Shown: positions 1-8,481 of the stretch, one piece after another
Layout: every line of letters begins with the position of its first letter
Position numbering within the stretch: position 1 is the first letter of the stretch
DNA from: Rhizobium sp. 16-488-2b
Lineage (GTDB): Bacteria; Pseudomonadota; Alphaproteobacteria; Rhizobiales; Rhizobiaceae
Assembly (NCBI RefSeq): GCF_017741815.1
Contig: NZ_JAGHMF010000034.1
Location: forward strand, 434,001 to 498,000
Length of the DNA: 64,000 nucleotides
Direction of reading: 5' to 3'
Translations under genes and position numbers: made by a program
Notes under the pieces: model-generated
Databases searched by the model: none
Seen by the model: the letters and a program-made list of their open reading frames with translations, nothing else
Told to the model about the DNA's origin: nothing

Positions 1-1606
1 CGACCTTCCTCACTCGTGGGTCGTCTTCGACCACGAGCACGAGTTCCGTGCCACGGGGAAGAGGAGCCTCGGCGGTTTCCGGCGAAACCGTCTGCGCGGG
101 CCTGGGTTCGGCAAGGGCGGGCAAGTAGATACGGATGGTCGTGCCATGACCTAATTCGCTGTAGATTTGGAGATGGCCACCGGACTGCTTGACGAAGCCG
201 TATACCATGCTGAGACCAAGACCGGTTCCGGACCCGACGTCTTTCGTTGTGAAGAAAGGTTCGATCGCGCGCTTCTTGACCTCATCGGTCATACCAGAAC
301 CGGTGTCCGTCATCGATATCAGTACGAAGTGCCCACTACGGACTTCCGGGTACATCTTGGCGTAGTCGGCGTCCAACCGCACGCGCGAAACCTCGGTCGT
401 CAGGATGCCGCCCTTTGGCATGGCGTCACGGGCATTGAGCGCGATGTTCAGAATAGCGTTCTGAAGCTGTGAACTGTCGACGAGTGCTTCGAAGTGGGCG
501 CCTGTGAGGACCGTAGATAGCTTGATATTCTCGCCGAGGGTGCGTCGAAGTAGGTCCGAGAAACTGGTCACGAGCCCGCCTAGGTCGACCTGTTTGGGGC
601 TGAGAGGCTGCCGTCGCCCGAAAGCGAGCAGTTGCCCTGTCAACTTCGCGCCATCGGCTGCCGCATCCTGCGCTTCACGGATCATGTCCCGAAGCGAACC
701 TTGAGGAAGCTTGTCGTCGACCATCTCCAGATTGCCGCTGATGACCGTCAAGAGATTGTTGAAGTCGTGCGCCAGTCCGCCCGTCAACTGGCCCACTGCT
801 TCCATCTTCTGCGCCTGGCGCAGATCTTCTTCAATCTTGAGGCGGCTTGTTAGATCCCGAACAAATCCCGTGAAAATACGCTCACCATTCGCCGTTGCCT
901 CGCCGACGTGAAGTTCCATTGGAAAGTGAGACCCGTCCGCGCGCTGGCCGGTGACGACGCGGCCGTAGCCGATGATCCTTTTTTCACCGGTGTCGAGATA
1001 GTGATCAATGTAGCTATCGTGGGCGTCGCGATAGGGATTTGGCATTAGATTGCTGACGTTTTTTCCGCAGATCTGGTCCGCGTCCATCCCGAACAACTTT
1101 TCGGCAGCTTTGCTAAACGATATCACGACGCCCTTCTGGTCGATAACGACCATCGCGTCCGGAACGGTCTCAAGGATCGAAGTCAGGTGAGCCTCTCGCG
1201 ATTTGACGGCTCGTTCCGCCTTCTTCAAGGCGCTGATGTCGCTGTTCGTCTGAATGATGGCCATGTCTCCGTCCGAAAGATTCACCAGGACGCACCGAGA
1301 AGCCACGTCCACGTCATGTCCGTTCTTATGACGATGTACAACGTCGCCCTGCCAGAACCCGCGTGACCTCAACTGCGTCAGAATCTTTTCTCGGGGTGCC
1401 GGGTAGCGTGTTGCGAGGAGGTCGAAGACAGTTTCGCCAACCGCCTCCTCGCGCGTCCACCCGTACATGTTCTCGCAGCCGATCGACCAGTGTGTGATCG
1501 CGCCATCGAAGCGGTGTACGATGATGTCGGCCCCGTCAAGAACATGCACGAGCGCGTCAAGCTCCTGGGAAGACGCCGTGCGCGGCGATATGAGGCGGTG
1601 GGGCAT
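1..1606 (-). CDS. fixL: Hybrid FixL-type haem-PAS sensor histidine kinase (C-terminal end cut by window)
   Basis: Read on the minus strand from an ATG at 1606, with AAGGA 7-9 bases upstream and only 14 bases after the fixK stop, so the two are probably co-transcribed. Order: a first PAS domain (about residues 15-120), a second PAS (about 135-250), a HisKA/HATPase core with phospho-acceptor His280 in AHDFNNLL, a G-box GTGLGLS, then the start of a receiver domain (LVVEDDPRVRKV) running off the left edge. The second PAS strongly resembles the FixL haem domain: PYRDAHDSY holds the proximal His (196) and GYGRVVTG the distal Arg (216), the same spacing of 20 as His200/Arg220 in Bradyrhizobium FixL; the position of Arg206 is His here. 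The kinase is of the HDFNN hybrid type rather than the classical FixL core. Expected role: oxygen sensing that controls fixK. Haem binding is inferred. Confidence 0.9.
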   Translation of the reverse strand, partial: MPHRLISPRTASSQELDALVHVLDGADIIVHRFDGAITHWSIGCENMYGWTREEAVGETVFDLLATRYPAPREKILTQLRSRGFWQGDVVHRHKNGHDVDVASRCVLVNLSDGDMAIIQTNSDISALKKAERAVKSREAHLTSILETVPDAMVVIDQKGVVISFSKAAEKLFGMDADQICGKNVSNLMPNPYRDAHDSYIDHYLDTGEKRIIGYGRVVTGQRADGSHFPMELHVGEATANGERIFTGFVRDLTSRLKIEEDLRQAQKMEAVGQLTGGLAHDFNNLLTVISGNLEMVDDKLPQGSLRDMIREAQDAAADGAKLTGQLLAFGRRQPLSPKQVDLGGLVTSFSDLLRRTLGENIKLSTVLTGAHFEALVDSSQLQNAILNIALNARDAMPKGGILTTEVSRVRLDADYAKMYPEVRSGHFVLISMTDTGSGMTDEVKKRAIEPFFTTKDVGSGTGLGLSMVYGFVKQSGGHLQIYSELGHGTTIRIYLPALAEPRPAQTVSPETAEAPLPRGTELVLVVEDDPRVRKV

Positions 1607-1620
1607 GGCCGGTCCTTAGC

Positions 1621-2346
1621 TCAGTGTAAACTGACCCTATGGCAGGTTTTATCAGAAAAATCATCAGCTCCGCCGGAAAGTCGGACGAGCTTGTCCATGC
1701 TGATAATCTTTAGATCATGCCGGCCTTCAGCGACAACGACGTCGCGTGCCGCAAGCTTGGTAATCGTCCGAGACACGGTCTCGATGGTCAGGCCTAGATA
1801 GTCCGCGATATCCTGGCGGTTCATTGGCACGCGGAGAACGTTCTGGCGTCGCGTTCCGGGGCGCGAGGCCAGATTGACGATGAAACTGCAGAGGCGTTCC
1901 TCGGCGTTCTTTTTGGAAAGGAGCACCATCTGGTCGTTTACCGCTGCGTTCTCGCGGCAAAGAAGATCGATAAAAGCCGGACGAATATTTTCGCACCGCG
2001 CGACATCATGATGGAAGCTGCGGCGCGAGACGCGGCGAATTTTGCACTCGTTGACTGCTTCAGCCGTGAACGAGAAGGTCTCCAGGAGGGAAGCGCCGAT
2101 CACGTCACCGGCAAAGTGAAAGGCGGTGATCACCCGTCGACCTTCGCCTATGATGCGATGAAGCCGGACAACGCCCTCGACCACCTGGAAAAGATGCGTG
2201 GCATCATCCCCTTCCCAGCAGATGGCTTCGCCAGCGGCGATCGTTTCCAGCGGGCTGGCATGAAAGACCGAAGACAGTGTCGGGGTAGCAACCGCATGGC
2301 TAGTCGGTTGAGCATTCGTGAAAGCGTTCTTGCCCTGCATCAGCAT
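1621..2346 (-). CDS. fixK: FixK, Crp/Fnr-family regulator
   Basis: A 241-aa regulator with an N-terminal cyclic-nucleotide-binding-like beta-roll (about 45-150) and a C-terminal helix-turn-helix with NRQDIADYLGLTIETVSRT, whose E...SR pattern fits recognition of TTGAT half-sites. No Fnr-type cysteine cluster lies at the N-terminus, so it should not sense oxygen itself, as in rhizobial FixK. I chose the ATG at 2346 because AGGGGA lies upstream; the frame stays open 16 codons further. It is divergent from fixNOQP and followed by the hybrid fixL. A K-box-like repeat lies 85 bases upstream. Expected role: activation of fixN, fixG and other anaerobox promoters in the window. Confidence 0.88.
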   Translation of the reverse strand: MLMQGKNAFTNAQPTSHAVATPTLSSVFHASPLETIAAGEAICWEGDDATHLFQVVEGVVRLHRIIGEGRRVITAFHFAGDVIGASLLETFSFTAEAVNECKIRRVSRRSFHHDVARCENIRPAFIDLLCRENAAVNDQMVLLSKKNAEERLCSFIVNLASRPGTRRQNVLRVPMNRQDIADYLGLTIETVSRTITKLAARDVVVAEGRHDLKIISMDKLVRLSGGADDFSDKTCHRVSLH

Positions 2347-2430
2347 CGTGGTGTCCCCTGGTTGAGTGAACCCAGTAGAACTTGTCCGAGTCACATCACG
2401 ATGAGAGCAGCGTGCGAGTTGGTGTTTGTT

Positions 2431-2446
2431 CGTAACAGTTTGTGAC
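2431..2446 (-). promoter_or_regulatory. K-box-like direct repeat upstream of fixK
   Basis: On the minus strand GTCACA-AACT-GTTACG, which differs in two positions from the K-box GTTACA-N4-GTTACA that I recall from fixK promoters controlled by the response regulator FxkR in Rhizobium etli. It sits 85 bases before the fixK start. The match is seen; the function is inferred. Confidence 0.5.
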
Positions 2447-2479
2447 AGCGTCGGGGCTGCGCGTCTTTATGCGGGTTCG

Positions 2480-2493
2480 TTGATATAGATCAA
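2480..2493. promoter_or_regulatory. Anaerobox (symmetric) of fixNOQP
   Basis: TTGATATAGATCAA, a perfect TTGAT-N4-ATCAA site 87 bases before the fixN ATG. A class-II position at -41 would start transcription near 2528, leaving a leader of about 50 bases. It also lies 134 bases before fixK and could serve autoregulation. Confidence 0.9.
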
Positions 2494-2579
2494 GGAGCCC
2501 GCGTCACCCTCATGACAGTCCTTCCTCAAACTACGAGCTGGACGGTCGTTCCCGTTCGTGTGCGCATGGGGACTACGTC

Positions 2580-4202
2580 ATGAATTACACAATTGAAACA
2601 ATAGTGGTCGCGGTGGCCGCATTTCTGGCCTTGGTCGCGGCAGGCCTTGCTCACGACCACCTCTTTGCGATCCATATGGGCATCCTGTGTTTCTGCCTTT
2701 TCGCGGGCACGGTACTGCTAGTGCGTCGGATAGATTTCTCTGCAGCCGGGAAGGTGCCCAAGGTCGAGGCTTCCGGCTATTTCGACGAGGTCATCCGCTA
2801 CGGGCTGATCGCCACAGTAGGATGGGGCGTGGTTGGCTTCCTCGTCGGAGTGATCATCGCCGCTCAGCTCGCGTTCCCTGACCTGGATCTAGCGCCCTAC
2901 CTAAATTTCGGGCGGCTGCGTCCCGTCCACACCTCGGCTGTCATTTTCGCCTTCGGCGGCAACGCGCTGATCATGACATCCTTCTATGTCGTCCAACGCA
3001 CCTGTCATGCTCGGCTGTTCGGTGGTAGCCTCGCATGGTTCGTCTTCTGGGGCTACCAGCTCTTCATCGTCATGGCGGCCACCGGCTATGTGCTTGGCAT
3101 CACTCAGGCACGCGAATATGCCGAGCCCGAATGGTATGTCGATATCTGGCTAACCGTCGTGTGGGTTGCCTATCTCGTCGTCTATCTCGGCACGATCCTG
3201 AGGCGTAAGGAGCCGCATATCTATGTGGCGAACTGGTTTTATCTCGGCTTCATCGTCACCATCGCAATGCTCCATGTGGTGAACAACCTCGCCGTCCCGG
3301 TCTCTTTCCTGGGCTCGAAGAGCTATTCGGTCTTCTCGGGCGTCCAGGATGCGCTGACACAGTGGTGGTACGGCCATAACGCCGTCGGCTTCTTCCTGAC
3401 CGCCGGGTTCCTAGGGATGATGTATTACTTCGTGCCGAAGCAGGCCAACCGCCCGGTCTACTCGTACCGCCTGTCGATCATCCACTTCTGGGCACTGATC
3501 TTCATGTACATCTGGGCGGGGCCCCATCACCTGCACTACACCGCCCTTCCGGATTGGGCACAGACGCTGGGGATGGTTTTCTCGATTATGCTGTGGATGC
3601 CGTCCTGGGGCGGGATGATCAACGGCCTGATGACGCTGTCGGGGGCCTGGGACAAGATCCGCACCGATCCGATCATCCGCATGATGATCGTTGCCATCGC
3701 GTTCTACGGGATGTCGACCTTCGAAGGCCCGATGATGTCGGTGAAAACAGTCAATTCTTTGAGCCACTACACAGAATGGACCATCGGTCACGTTCATTCC
3801 GGCGCGCTCGGATGGGTCGGAATGATTACTTTCGGGGCGATCTATTATCTGACGCCTAAGCTCTGGGGCCGCGAGCGGCTCTACAGCCTCCGCATGGTCA
3901 ACTGGCACTTCTGGCTCGCCACCCTGGGCATCGTCGTCTACGCCGCCGTTCTCTGGGTTGCCGGCATCCAACAGGGTCTGATGTGGCGCGAATACAATTC
4001 GCAGGGCTTCCTCGTCTATTCCTTCGCAGAGACCGTCGCCGCCATGTTCCCCTACTACGTGCTGCGCACGGTGGGTGGAGCGCTCTACCTGGCGGGCGGG
4101 CTCGTGATGGCCTGGAACGTCTTCATGACGATCCGCGGACGCCTGCGCGACGAAGTCGCTATCCCCACCGCTTATGTGCCTCAGGCACAGCCTGCCGAAT
4201 GA
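2580..4202 (+). CDS. fixN: cbb3-type cytochrome oxidase subunit I (CcoN)
   Basis: The 540-aa catalytic haem-copper subunit of the high-affinity cbb3 oxidase. It shows about 12-14 hydrophobic segments; conserved histidines in RPVHTSAVIFAFGGNAL (low-spin haem b ligand), in WYGHNAVGFFLTAGFLG (CuB His-Tyr type region), in GPHHLHYTALPDW (CuB histidines) and in GHVHSGALGWVG (haem ligands). Length is normal for FixN. First gene of fixNOQP; the stop is 8 bases before fixO. Reduces oxygen to water at the cytoplasmic membrane under microaerobic conditions and pumps protons. Confidence 0.97.
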   Translation: MNYTIETIVVAVAAFLALVAAGLAHDHLFAIHMGILCFCLFAGTVLLVRRIDFSAAGKVPKVEASGYFDEVIRYGLIATVGWGVVGFLVGVIIAAQLAFPDLDLAPYLNFGRLRPVHTSAVIFAFGGNALIMTSFYVVQRTCHARLFGGSLAWFVFWGYQLFIVMAATGYVLGITQAREYAEPEWYVDIWLTVVWVAYLVVYLGTILRRKEPHIYVANWFYLGFIVTIAMLHVVNNLAVPVSFLGSKSYSVFSGVQDALTQWWYGHNAVGFFLTAGFLGMMYYFVPKQANRPVYSYRLSIIHFWALIFMYIWAGPHHLHYTALPDWAQTLGMVFSIMLWMPSWGGMINGLMTLSGAWDKIRTDPIIRMMIVAIAFYGMSTFEGPMMSVKTVNSLSHYTEWTIGHVHSGALGWVGMITFGAIYYLTPKLWGRERLYSLRMVNWHFWLATLGIVVYAAVLWVAGIQQGLMWREYNSQGFLVYSFAETVAAMFPYYVLRTVGGALYLAGGLVMAWNVFMTIRGRLRDEVAIPTAYVPQAQPAE

Positions 4203-4210
4203 GGTGAACC

Positions 4211-4945
4211 ATGGCATCGATACTGGACAAACATAAGATCCTCGAAAAGAATGCGACACTACTTCTCGTCGGCTCACTACTGGTCGTCTCGATCGGCGGC
4301 ATCGTCGAGATTGCTCCGCTGTTCTATCTCCAGAACACCATCGAGAAGGTCGAAGGCATGCGTCCTTACACCCCTCTCGAACTGGCGGGACGCAACATCT
4401 ACATTCGCGAGGGTTGCTATCTCTGCCACAGCCAGATGATCCGGCCGTTCCGGGACGAGGTGGAGCGCTACGGCCACTACTCGCTCGCCGCAGAATCCAT
4501 GTACGACCATCCGTTTCAGTGGGGGTCCAAGCGAACCGGTCCTGACCTTGCTCGCGTTGGCGGCCGCTATTCGAACGAGTGGCATGTCCAGCATCTGTCG
4601 GATCCGAGAGCGGTCGTGCCTGAATCGATCATGCCCAAATATGCCTTCCTCAAGGAACAGGAAGTCACGGTCAAAGACGTCGGCATGGACCTCAAGGCAA
4701 ACGAGGATGTTGGCGTTCCCTATAGCAATGACATGATCGCCAATGCCGAGGCGGATATGAAGGCGCAGGCAGACCCGAATGCTGATACGACAGCTCTGCT
4801 CGCTCGATACCCCAAGGCCAAGATTGGCGATTTCGACGGCGATCCGCAGAAGCTCTCGGAAATGGATGCTCTCGTCGCCTATCTGCAGATGCTCGGCACG
4901 CTGGTCGATTTCTCGACCTACGACGATGCGACCGGCTACCGATGA
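4211..4945 (+). CDS. fixO: cbb3 oxidase monohaem cytochrome c subunit (CcoO)
   Basis: A 244-aa membrane-anchored monohaem cytochrome c. An N-terminal membrane segment (about residues 16-38, LLLVGSLLVVSIGGIVEI) is followed by the haem site CYLCHSQMIRPF near residue 74 and a C-terminal cytochrome domain. A good Shine-Dalgarno (GAGGTG) precedes the ATG. It passes electrons from FixP to the FixN core. It is spaced normally inside fixNOQP and has normal length. Confidence 0.97.
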   Translation: MASILDKHKILEKNATLLLVGSLLVVSIGGIVEIAPLFYLQNTIEKVEGMRPYTPLELAGRNIYIREGCYLCHSQMIRPFRDEVERYGHYSLAAESMYDHPFQWGSKRTGPDLARVGGRYSNEWHVQHLSDPRAVVPESIMPKYAFLKEQEVTVKDVGMDLKANEDVGVPYSNDMIANAEADMKAQADPNADTTALLARYPKAKIGDFDGDPQKLSEMDALVAYLQMLGTLVDFSTYDDATGYR

Positions 4946-4954
4946 GGTGATCTG

Positions 4955-5107
4955 ATGGAAACATACACGGCAATGCGGCACTTCGCCGACAGTTGGGGGC
5001 TTCTGGCGATGGCGGCGTTCTTCGTCTGCGCCGTCGCCTTCACACTCCGCCCCGGCGGCAAGCAGACGGCCAAGGAGGCCGCTGCGATTCCCTTGAAGGA
5101 CGATTGA
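4955..5107 (+). CDS. fixQ: cbb3 oxidase small subunit (CcoQ)
   Basis: A 50-aa protein starting METYTAMRHFADSW, with one membrane segment (about residues 14-31) and a short charged tail ending in LKDD. GAGGTG lies 7 bases before the ATG, and fixP begins 1 base after the stop. Size, position and the N-terminal Y-x6-FADSWG type sequence fit FixQ, which stabilises the cbb3 complex. Confidence 0.92.
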   Translation: METYTAMRHFADSWGLLAMAAFFVCAVAFTLRPGGKQTAKEAAAIPLKDD

Positions 5108-5108
5108 G

Positions 5109-5972
5109 ATGGCCGAGAAGCACATTGACGACGTTAGCGGCGTCGAAACCACGGGACACGAGTGGGACGGCATCCGAGAACTGAACAACCCAATGCCTCG
5201 TTGGTGGGTCTGGACCTTTTATGTCACCATCCTTTGGGCCGTAGGGTATGCCATCGCCTATCCGGCCATTCCAATGCTAACTTCTGCCACCAAAGGTTAC
5301 CTGGGGTATTCGACGCGAGCTGAACTTCAGCAGGATCTCGATCAGGCAAAGGCAGGTCAGGCAAAGTTCCACGAGATGATCGCCACTAAGACTGTCGAGG
5401 AAATCGATGCCGATGCTACGCTTCGGGAATTCGCGATCGCGGGCGGCGCATCGGCCTTCAAGAACAATTGTGCTCCCTGCCACGGATCGGGCGCCAGTGG
5501 TGGGCCCGGCTTTCCGAATCTGAACGACGACGACTGGCTCTGGGGCGGCGACCTGCAGTCGATCCAGACAACGATCGCTCACGGTATCCGTTTCGATGCC
5601 GACACCGATACCCATGTATCTGAAATGCCTGCCTTCGGCGAAACGCTTGATGCAACCCAGACCAACCAGGTTGCAGCCTATGTCTGGGGCCTGACCAACA
5701 CGCCCTCCGATCCTGCTTTGGCCGAGGCCGGCAAACAGATCTTCCTTGACAACTGCGCCGCATGCCATGGCGAGGACGCGAAGGGTAAGGTCGAGATGGG
5801 GGCTCCGAACCTGGCGGACGCGATCTGGCTCAAGGCGAAGGGGGAAGAAGCGATCGCAAGACAGGTGGCCTCGCCAAAGCACGGCGTCATGCCCGCTTGG
5901 GCTGGACGCCTGGGCGACACGACGGTCAAGGAACTGACCGTCTTCGTCCATTCGCTTGGAGGTGGGAAATGA
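5109..5972 (+). CDS. fixP: cbb3 oxidase dihaem cytochrome c subunit (CcoP)
   Basis: A 287-aa dihaem cytochrome c. The N-terminus has the FixP signature EWDGIRELNNPMPRWW followed by a membrane anchor (about residues 32-54). Two haem c sites are present, CAPCH (near 119) and CAACH (near 216), each with a downstream Met-containing segment (VSEMPAFG and HGVMPAWAG). It receives electrons from cytochrome c or the bc1 complex. Last subunit gene of fixNOQP. Its stop overlaps the start of a small open frame (ATGA). Confidence 0.97.
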   Translation: MAEKHIDDVSGVETTGHEWDGIRELNNPMPRWWVWTFYVTILWAVGYAIAYPAIPMLTSATKGYLGYSTRAELQQDLDQAKAGQAKFHEMIATKTVEEIDADATLREFAIAGGASAFKNNCAPCHGSGASGGPGFPNLNDDDWLWGGDLQSIQTTIAHGIRFDADTDTHVSEMPAFGETLDATQTNQVAAYVWGLTNTPSDPALAEAGKQIFLDNCAACHGEDAKGKVEMGAPNLADAIWLKAKGEEAIARQVASPKHGVMPAWAGRLGDTTVKELTVFVHSLGGGK

Positions 5973-6169
5973 GAAGCCGCCATATGACAACTCACGATCA
6001 TGATCCTCTCTTGGCCCTGTACGGCACGCCGCGTTCCGTCATCCATTCGCGAGTTTCGGTCAGGGCTAAGGCGGTCACTACAGAACGAGAGAGCGAAGAC
6101 CCCGAAAAGATGGGTAGTTCGATGATATCTTTGACTTCGCTCAAAGACCACTCGACGACAAGCCGATAA
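5969..6169 (+). CDS. Possible small ORF coupled to fixP (66 aa)
   Basis: The frame opens with ATGA overlapping the fixP stop, and GGAGG sits 8-10 bases upstream, so translation is possible. The product (MRSRHMTTHDHDPLL...) is hydrophilic, with no domain I recognise and no membrane segment. The GGAGG also lies within fixP codons (LGGGK), so the signal may be chance. The remaining 260 bases to fixG hold only the anaerobox and its promoter region. Confidence 0.25.
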   Translation: MRSRHMTTHDHDPLLALYGTPRSVIHSRVSVRAKAVTTERESEDPEKMGSSMISLTSLKDHSTTSR

Positions 6170-6363
6170 CCACGGTCTGCGAGGACGTCTTAGCGGAAAG
6201 TCTCCCCCGCAGTCCTCACGGCTACGCATCATACTCTCCTTCGGCGTAGTCGAGATAGCTTCGCGCAGCGGCATCGCGCCCGCTGCGCGAAGGCCATGAT
6301 TTCCAGTCCTTTGGGTCGTGCTTCCTGTCCAGAGCGCGGCCCTTTTTTTTGAAGTCTTTTTCC

Positions 6364-6377
6364 TTGATCTGAATCAA
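6364..6377. promoter_or_regulatory. Anaerobox (symmetric) of fixGHIS
   Basis: TTGATCTGAATCAA, a perfect TTGAT-N4-ATCAA site 53 bases before the fixG ATG. It gives fixGHIS its own FixK/Fnr-type promoter, separate from fixNOQP. Confidence 0.88.
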
Positions 6378-6430
6378 GGATCGAAGCGCCCAAACGTAGC
6401 AAAAGTGCATCCGAACCTTGGGATTTGCAC

Positions 6431-7999
6431 ATGAACTTATATACAGCTCCTGATCCGAAGAACGTCCGACGAGTAGACGGCAGGGCGGTGGAAACCCGCA
6501 GGGACGGCCAGCCGTTGTACGCGGCTAGGAAAAAGATTTTTCCTAAGCGAGCGGAGGGCCGGTTTCGGCGCTTGAAGTGGATCGTGATGCTAGTCACGCT
6601 CGGCATCTACTATCTCGCACCTTGGATTCGTTGGGATCGCGGTCCATATGCCCCTGATCAGGCGATTCTCGTGGACCTCGCCTCCCGCCGTTTCTACTTC
6701 TTCTTCATCGAGATCTGGCCGCAGGAATTCTATTACGTCGCTGGGCTTCTCGTCATGGCAGGATTCGGGCTGTTTCTCGTGACTTCTGCGGTCGGCCGAG
6801 CATGGTGTGGCTATGCCTGTCCACAGACGGTCTGGGTGGACCTCTTTCTGGCGGTAGAGCGCGCCATCGATGGCGATCGAAACGCGCAGATAAAGCTCGA
6901 CGCCGCATCTTGGAGCTTCGACAAGATCCGCAAGCGCGTCCTTAAACATGCGGTATGGCTGGCGATCGGGGTGGCAACTGGCGGCGCTTGGATCTTCTAT
7001 TTCGCCGATGCGCCAACCCTTCTTACGTCTCTGGTCCAAGGGCACGCTGCCGGCGTGGCTTATGCCACCGTGGCGACGCTGACCGCGACGACCTACATAC
7101 TCGGCGGGTTTATGCGCGAGCAGGTGTGCACGTACATGTGCCCTTGGCCCCGTATTCAGGGAGCGATGCTGGACGAAAACTCGCTGGTCGTGACCTATAA
7201 CGACTGGCGTGGCGAACAGCGCTCCCGTCATAGCAAGAAGGCTCAAGCGACCGGTCAGCCCGTGGGGGATTGTGTCGACTGCAACGCCTGCGTGGCGGTC
7301 TGTCCAATGGGGATTGACATACGCGATGGCCAGCAGATGGAATGTATCACCTGCGCTCTCTGCATCGATGCTTGTGATGGCGTGATGGACAAGATCGGCA
7401 AGCCGCGCGGCCTTATCGCATACGCGACCTTGAGCGAGTACGCCAATAACATGAAGATCGCGACCGACAATGGTCGCCTGCCAGTGCAGCCTGTGCTGGT
7501 CCGCAAAGCGGACGGCACCTTTGTTGATCAGATCAGGCATTTCAACTGGCGGATCATCTTCCGTCCTCGCGTCGTCTTCTACGCCACGGTGTGGTGCATG
7601 ATCGGCGTGGGAATGATCGTCCATCTGGCGATGCGCGAACGGCTGGAATTGAATGTCGTCCATGACCGAAACCCGCAATACGTGCTCGAAAGCGACGGGT
7701 CCATCCGCAACGGCTACACGATCCGCGTCCTCAACATGGTTCCCAGGCCGCGAAGGATCGAGTTAAGCATCTCCGGCTTGGACGGCGCGACGATGCGTAT
7801 TCCCGAGCTAGGCAAGCAGGAAAGCCGAAGCTTCACGATCGACGCCGCGCCGGATGCCGCGACGACCCTCAAAGTCTTCGTGACGCGGCACATTGCGAGC
7901 GCCCCGGTTTCGGAGTTCCTGCTCTCAATCGAAGACAACGGCCACTCGGACCGCGCGACGTACCGCGCCGCATTCAACACCCCTGGAGCAGAACAATGA
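6431..7999 (+). CDS. fixG: FixG (CcoG), ferredoxin-like membrane protein for cbb3 copper assembly
   Basis: A 522-aa membrane protein with several hydrophobic segments and cysteine clusters of the CcoG/RdxA type: CGYACPQTVW, CTYMCPWPRIQG, then a 2x[4Fe-4S]-like region with CVDCNACVAVCPMGIDI and CITCALCIDACDGVMDK. A C-terminal Ig-like periplasmic domain follows a last membrane segment. CcoG homologues are linked to copper reduction for cbb3 assembly. The ATG at 6431 is preferred over the TTG two codons earlier. The end overlaps fixH by 4 bases. Confidence 0.95.
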   Translation: MNLYTAPDPKNVRRVDGRAVETRRDGQPLYAARKKIFPKRAEGRFRRLKWIVMLVTLGIYYLAPWIRWDRGPYAPDQAILVDLASRRFYFFFIEIWPQEFYYVAGLLVMAGFGLFLVTSAVGRAWCGYACPQTVWVDLFLAVERAIDGDRNAQIKLDAASWSFDKIRKRVLKHAVWLAIGVATGGAWIFYFADAPTLLTSLVQGHAAGVAYATVATLTATTYILGGFMREQVCTYMCPWPRIQGAMLDENSLVVTYNDWRGEQRSRHSKKAQATGQPVGDCVDCNACVAVCPMGIDIRDGQQMECITCALCIDACDGVMDKIGKPRGLIAYATLSEYANNMKIATDNGRLPVQPVLVRKADGTFVDQIRHFNWRIIFRPRVVFYATVWCMIGVGMIVHLAMRERLELNVVHDRNPQYVLESDGSIRNGYTIRVLNMVPRPRRIELSISGLDGATMRIPELGKQESRSFTIDAAPDAATTLKVFVTRHIASAPVSEFLLSIEDNGHSDRATYRAAFNTPGAEQ

Positions 8000-8481
8000 C
8001 TTCGGTTTCGAAAGGATTCACTGGCAAGCACATGCTTTTGACGACTTGCGGATTCTTTGCGGTTGTCGTTTCGGTGAACGTGACGATGGCGTGGTTCGCG
8101 TCATCGAGCTGGAGCGGCCTGGTCGTCGAAAACACCTATGTCGCGAGCCAGCAGTTCAATCAAAAGGCTTCCGCGATAAAGGCGATGGTGGCAACGGGCG
8201 TTACGGGCGCGATCTCACTGCACGACAACATCTTCACTTACAAGCTCCACAATCGCGATGGCTCTCCAGCTCAAGCCGATGAAGTGGAGGCTCGCTTTCG
8301 GCGTCCTGTGGGCGACCATGAGGACTTCATCGAATCGCTAACTCTTGTCGAGAGGGGGCGATTCGAGGCAAACCGCCACGTCCCATCCGGCGACTGGATC
8401 GTCGAGCTGATTTCGAAGCGGGACGGCGTGGTTGTAATGCACGAAGCTCAGCGCTTCGACACGGCGGGGTTCGGCCAATGA
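7996..8481 (+). CDS. fixH: FixH family protein
   Basis: A 161-aa protein with one N-terminal membrane segment (about residues 13-35, LLTTCGFFAVVVSVNVTMAW) and a periplasmic domain, the usual FixH layout. It starts in an ATGA overlap with fixG and ends in an ATGA overlap with fixI, so the four genes are translationally coupled. FixH is needed for cbb3 oxidase maturation, probably with FixI; the chemistry is not settled. Confidence 0.93.
   Translation: MTSVSKGFTGKHMLLTTCGFFAVVVSVNVTMAWFASSSWSGLVVENTYVASQQFNQKASAIKAMVATGVTGAISLHDNIFTYKLHNRDGSPAQADEVEARFRRPVGDHEDFIESLTLVERGRFEANRHVPSGDWIVELISKRDGVVVMHEAQRFDTAGFGQ

Noticed and set aside
3411..4277. Long minus-strand open frame opposite fixN/fixO
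   Set aside because: It mirrors the codons of fixN on the opposite strand, with no ribosome site or recognisable domain.
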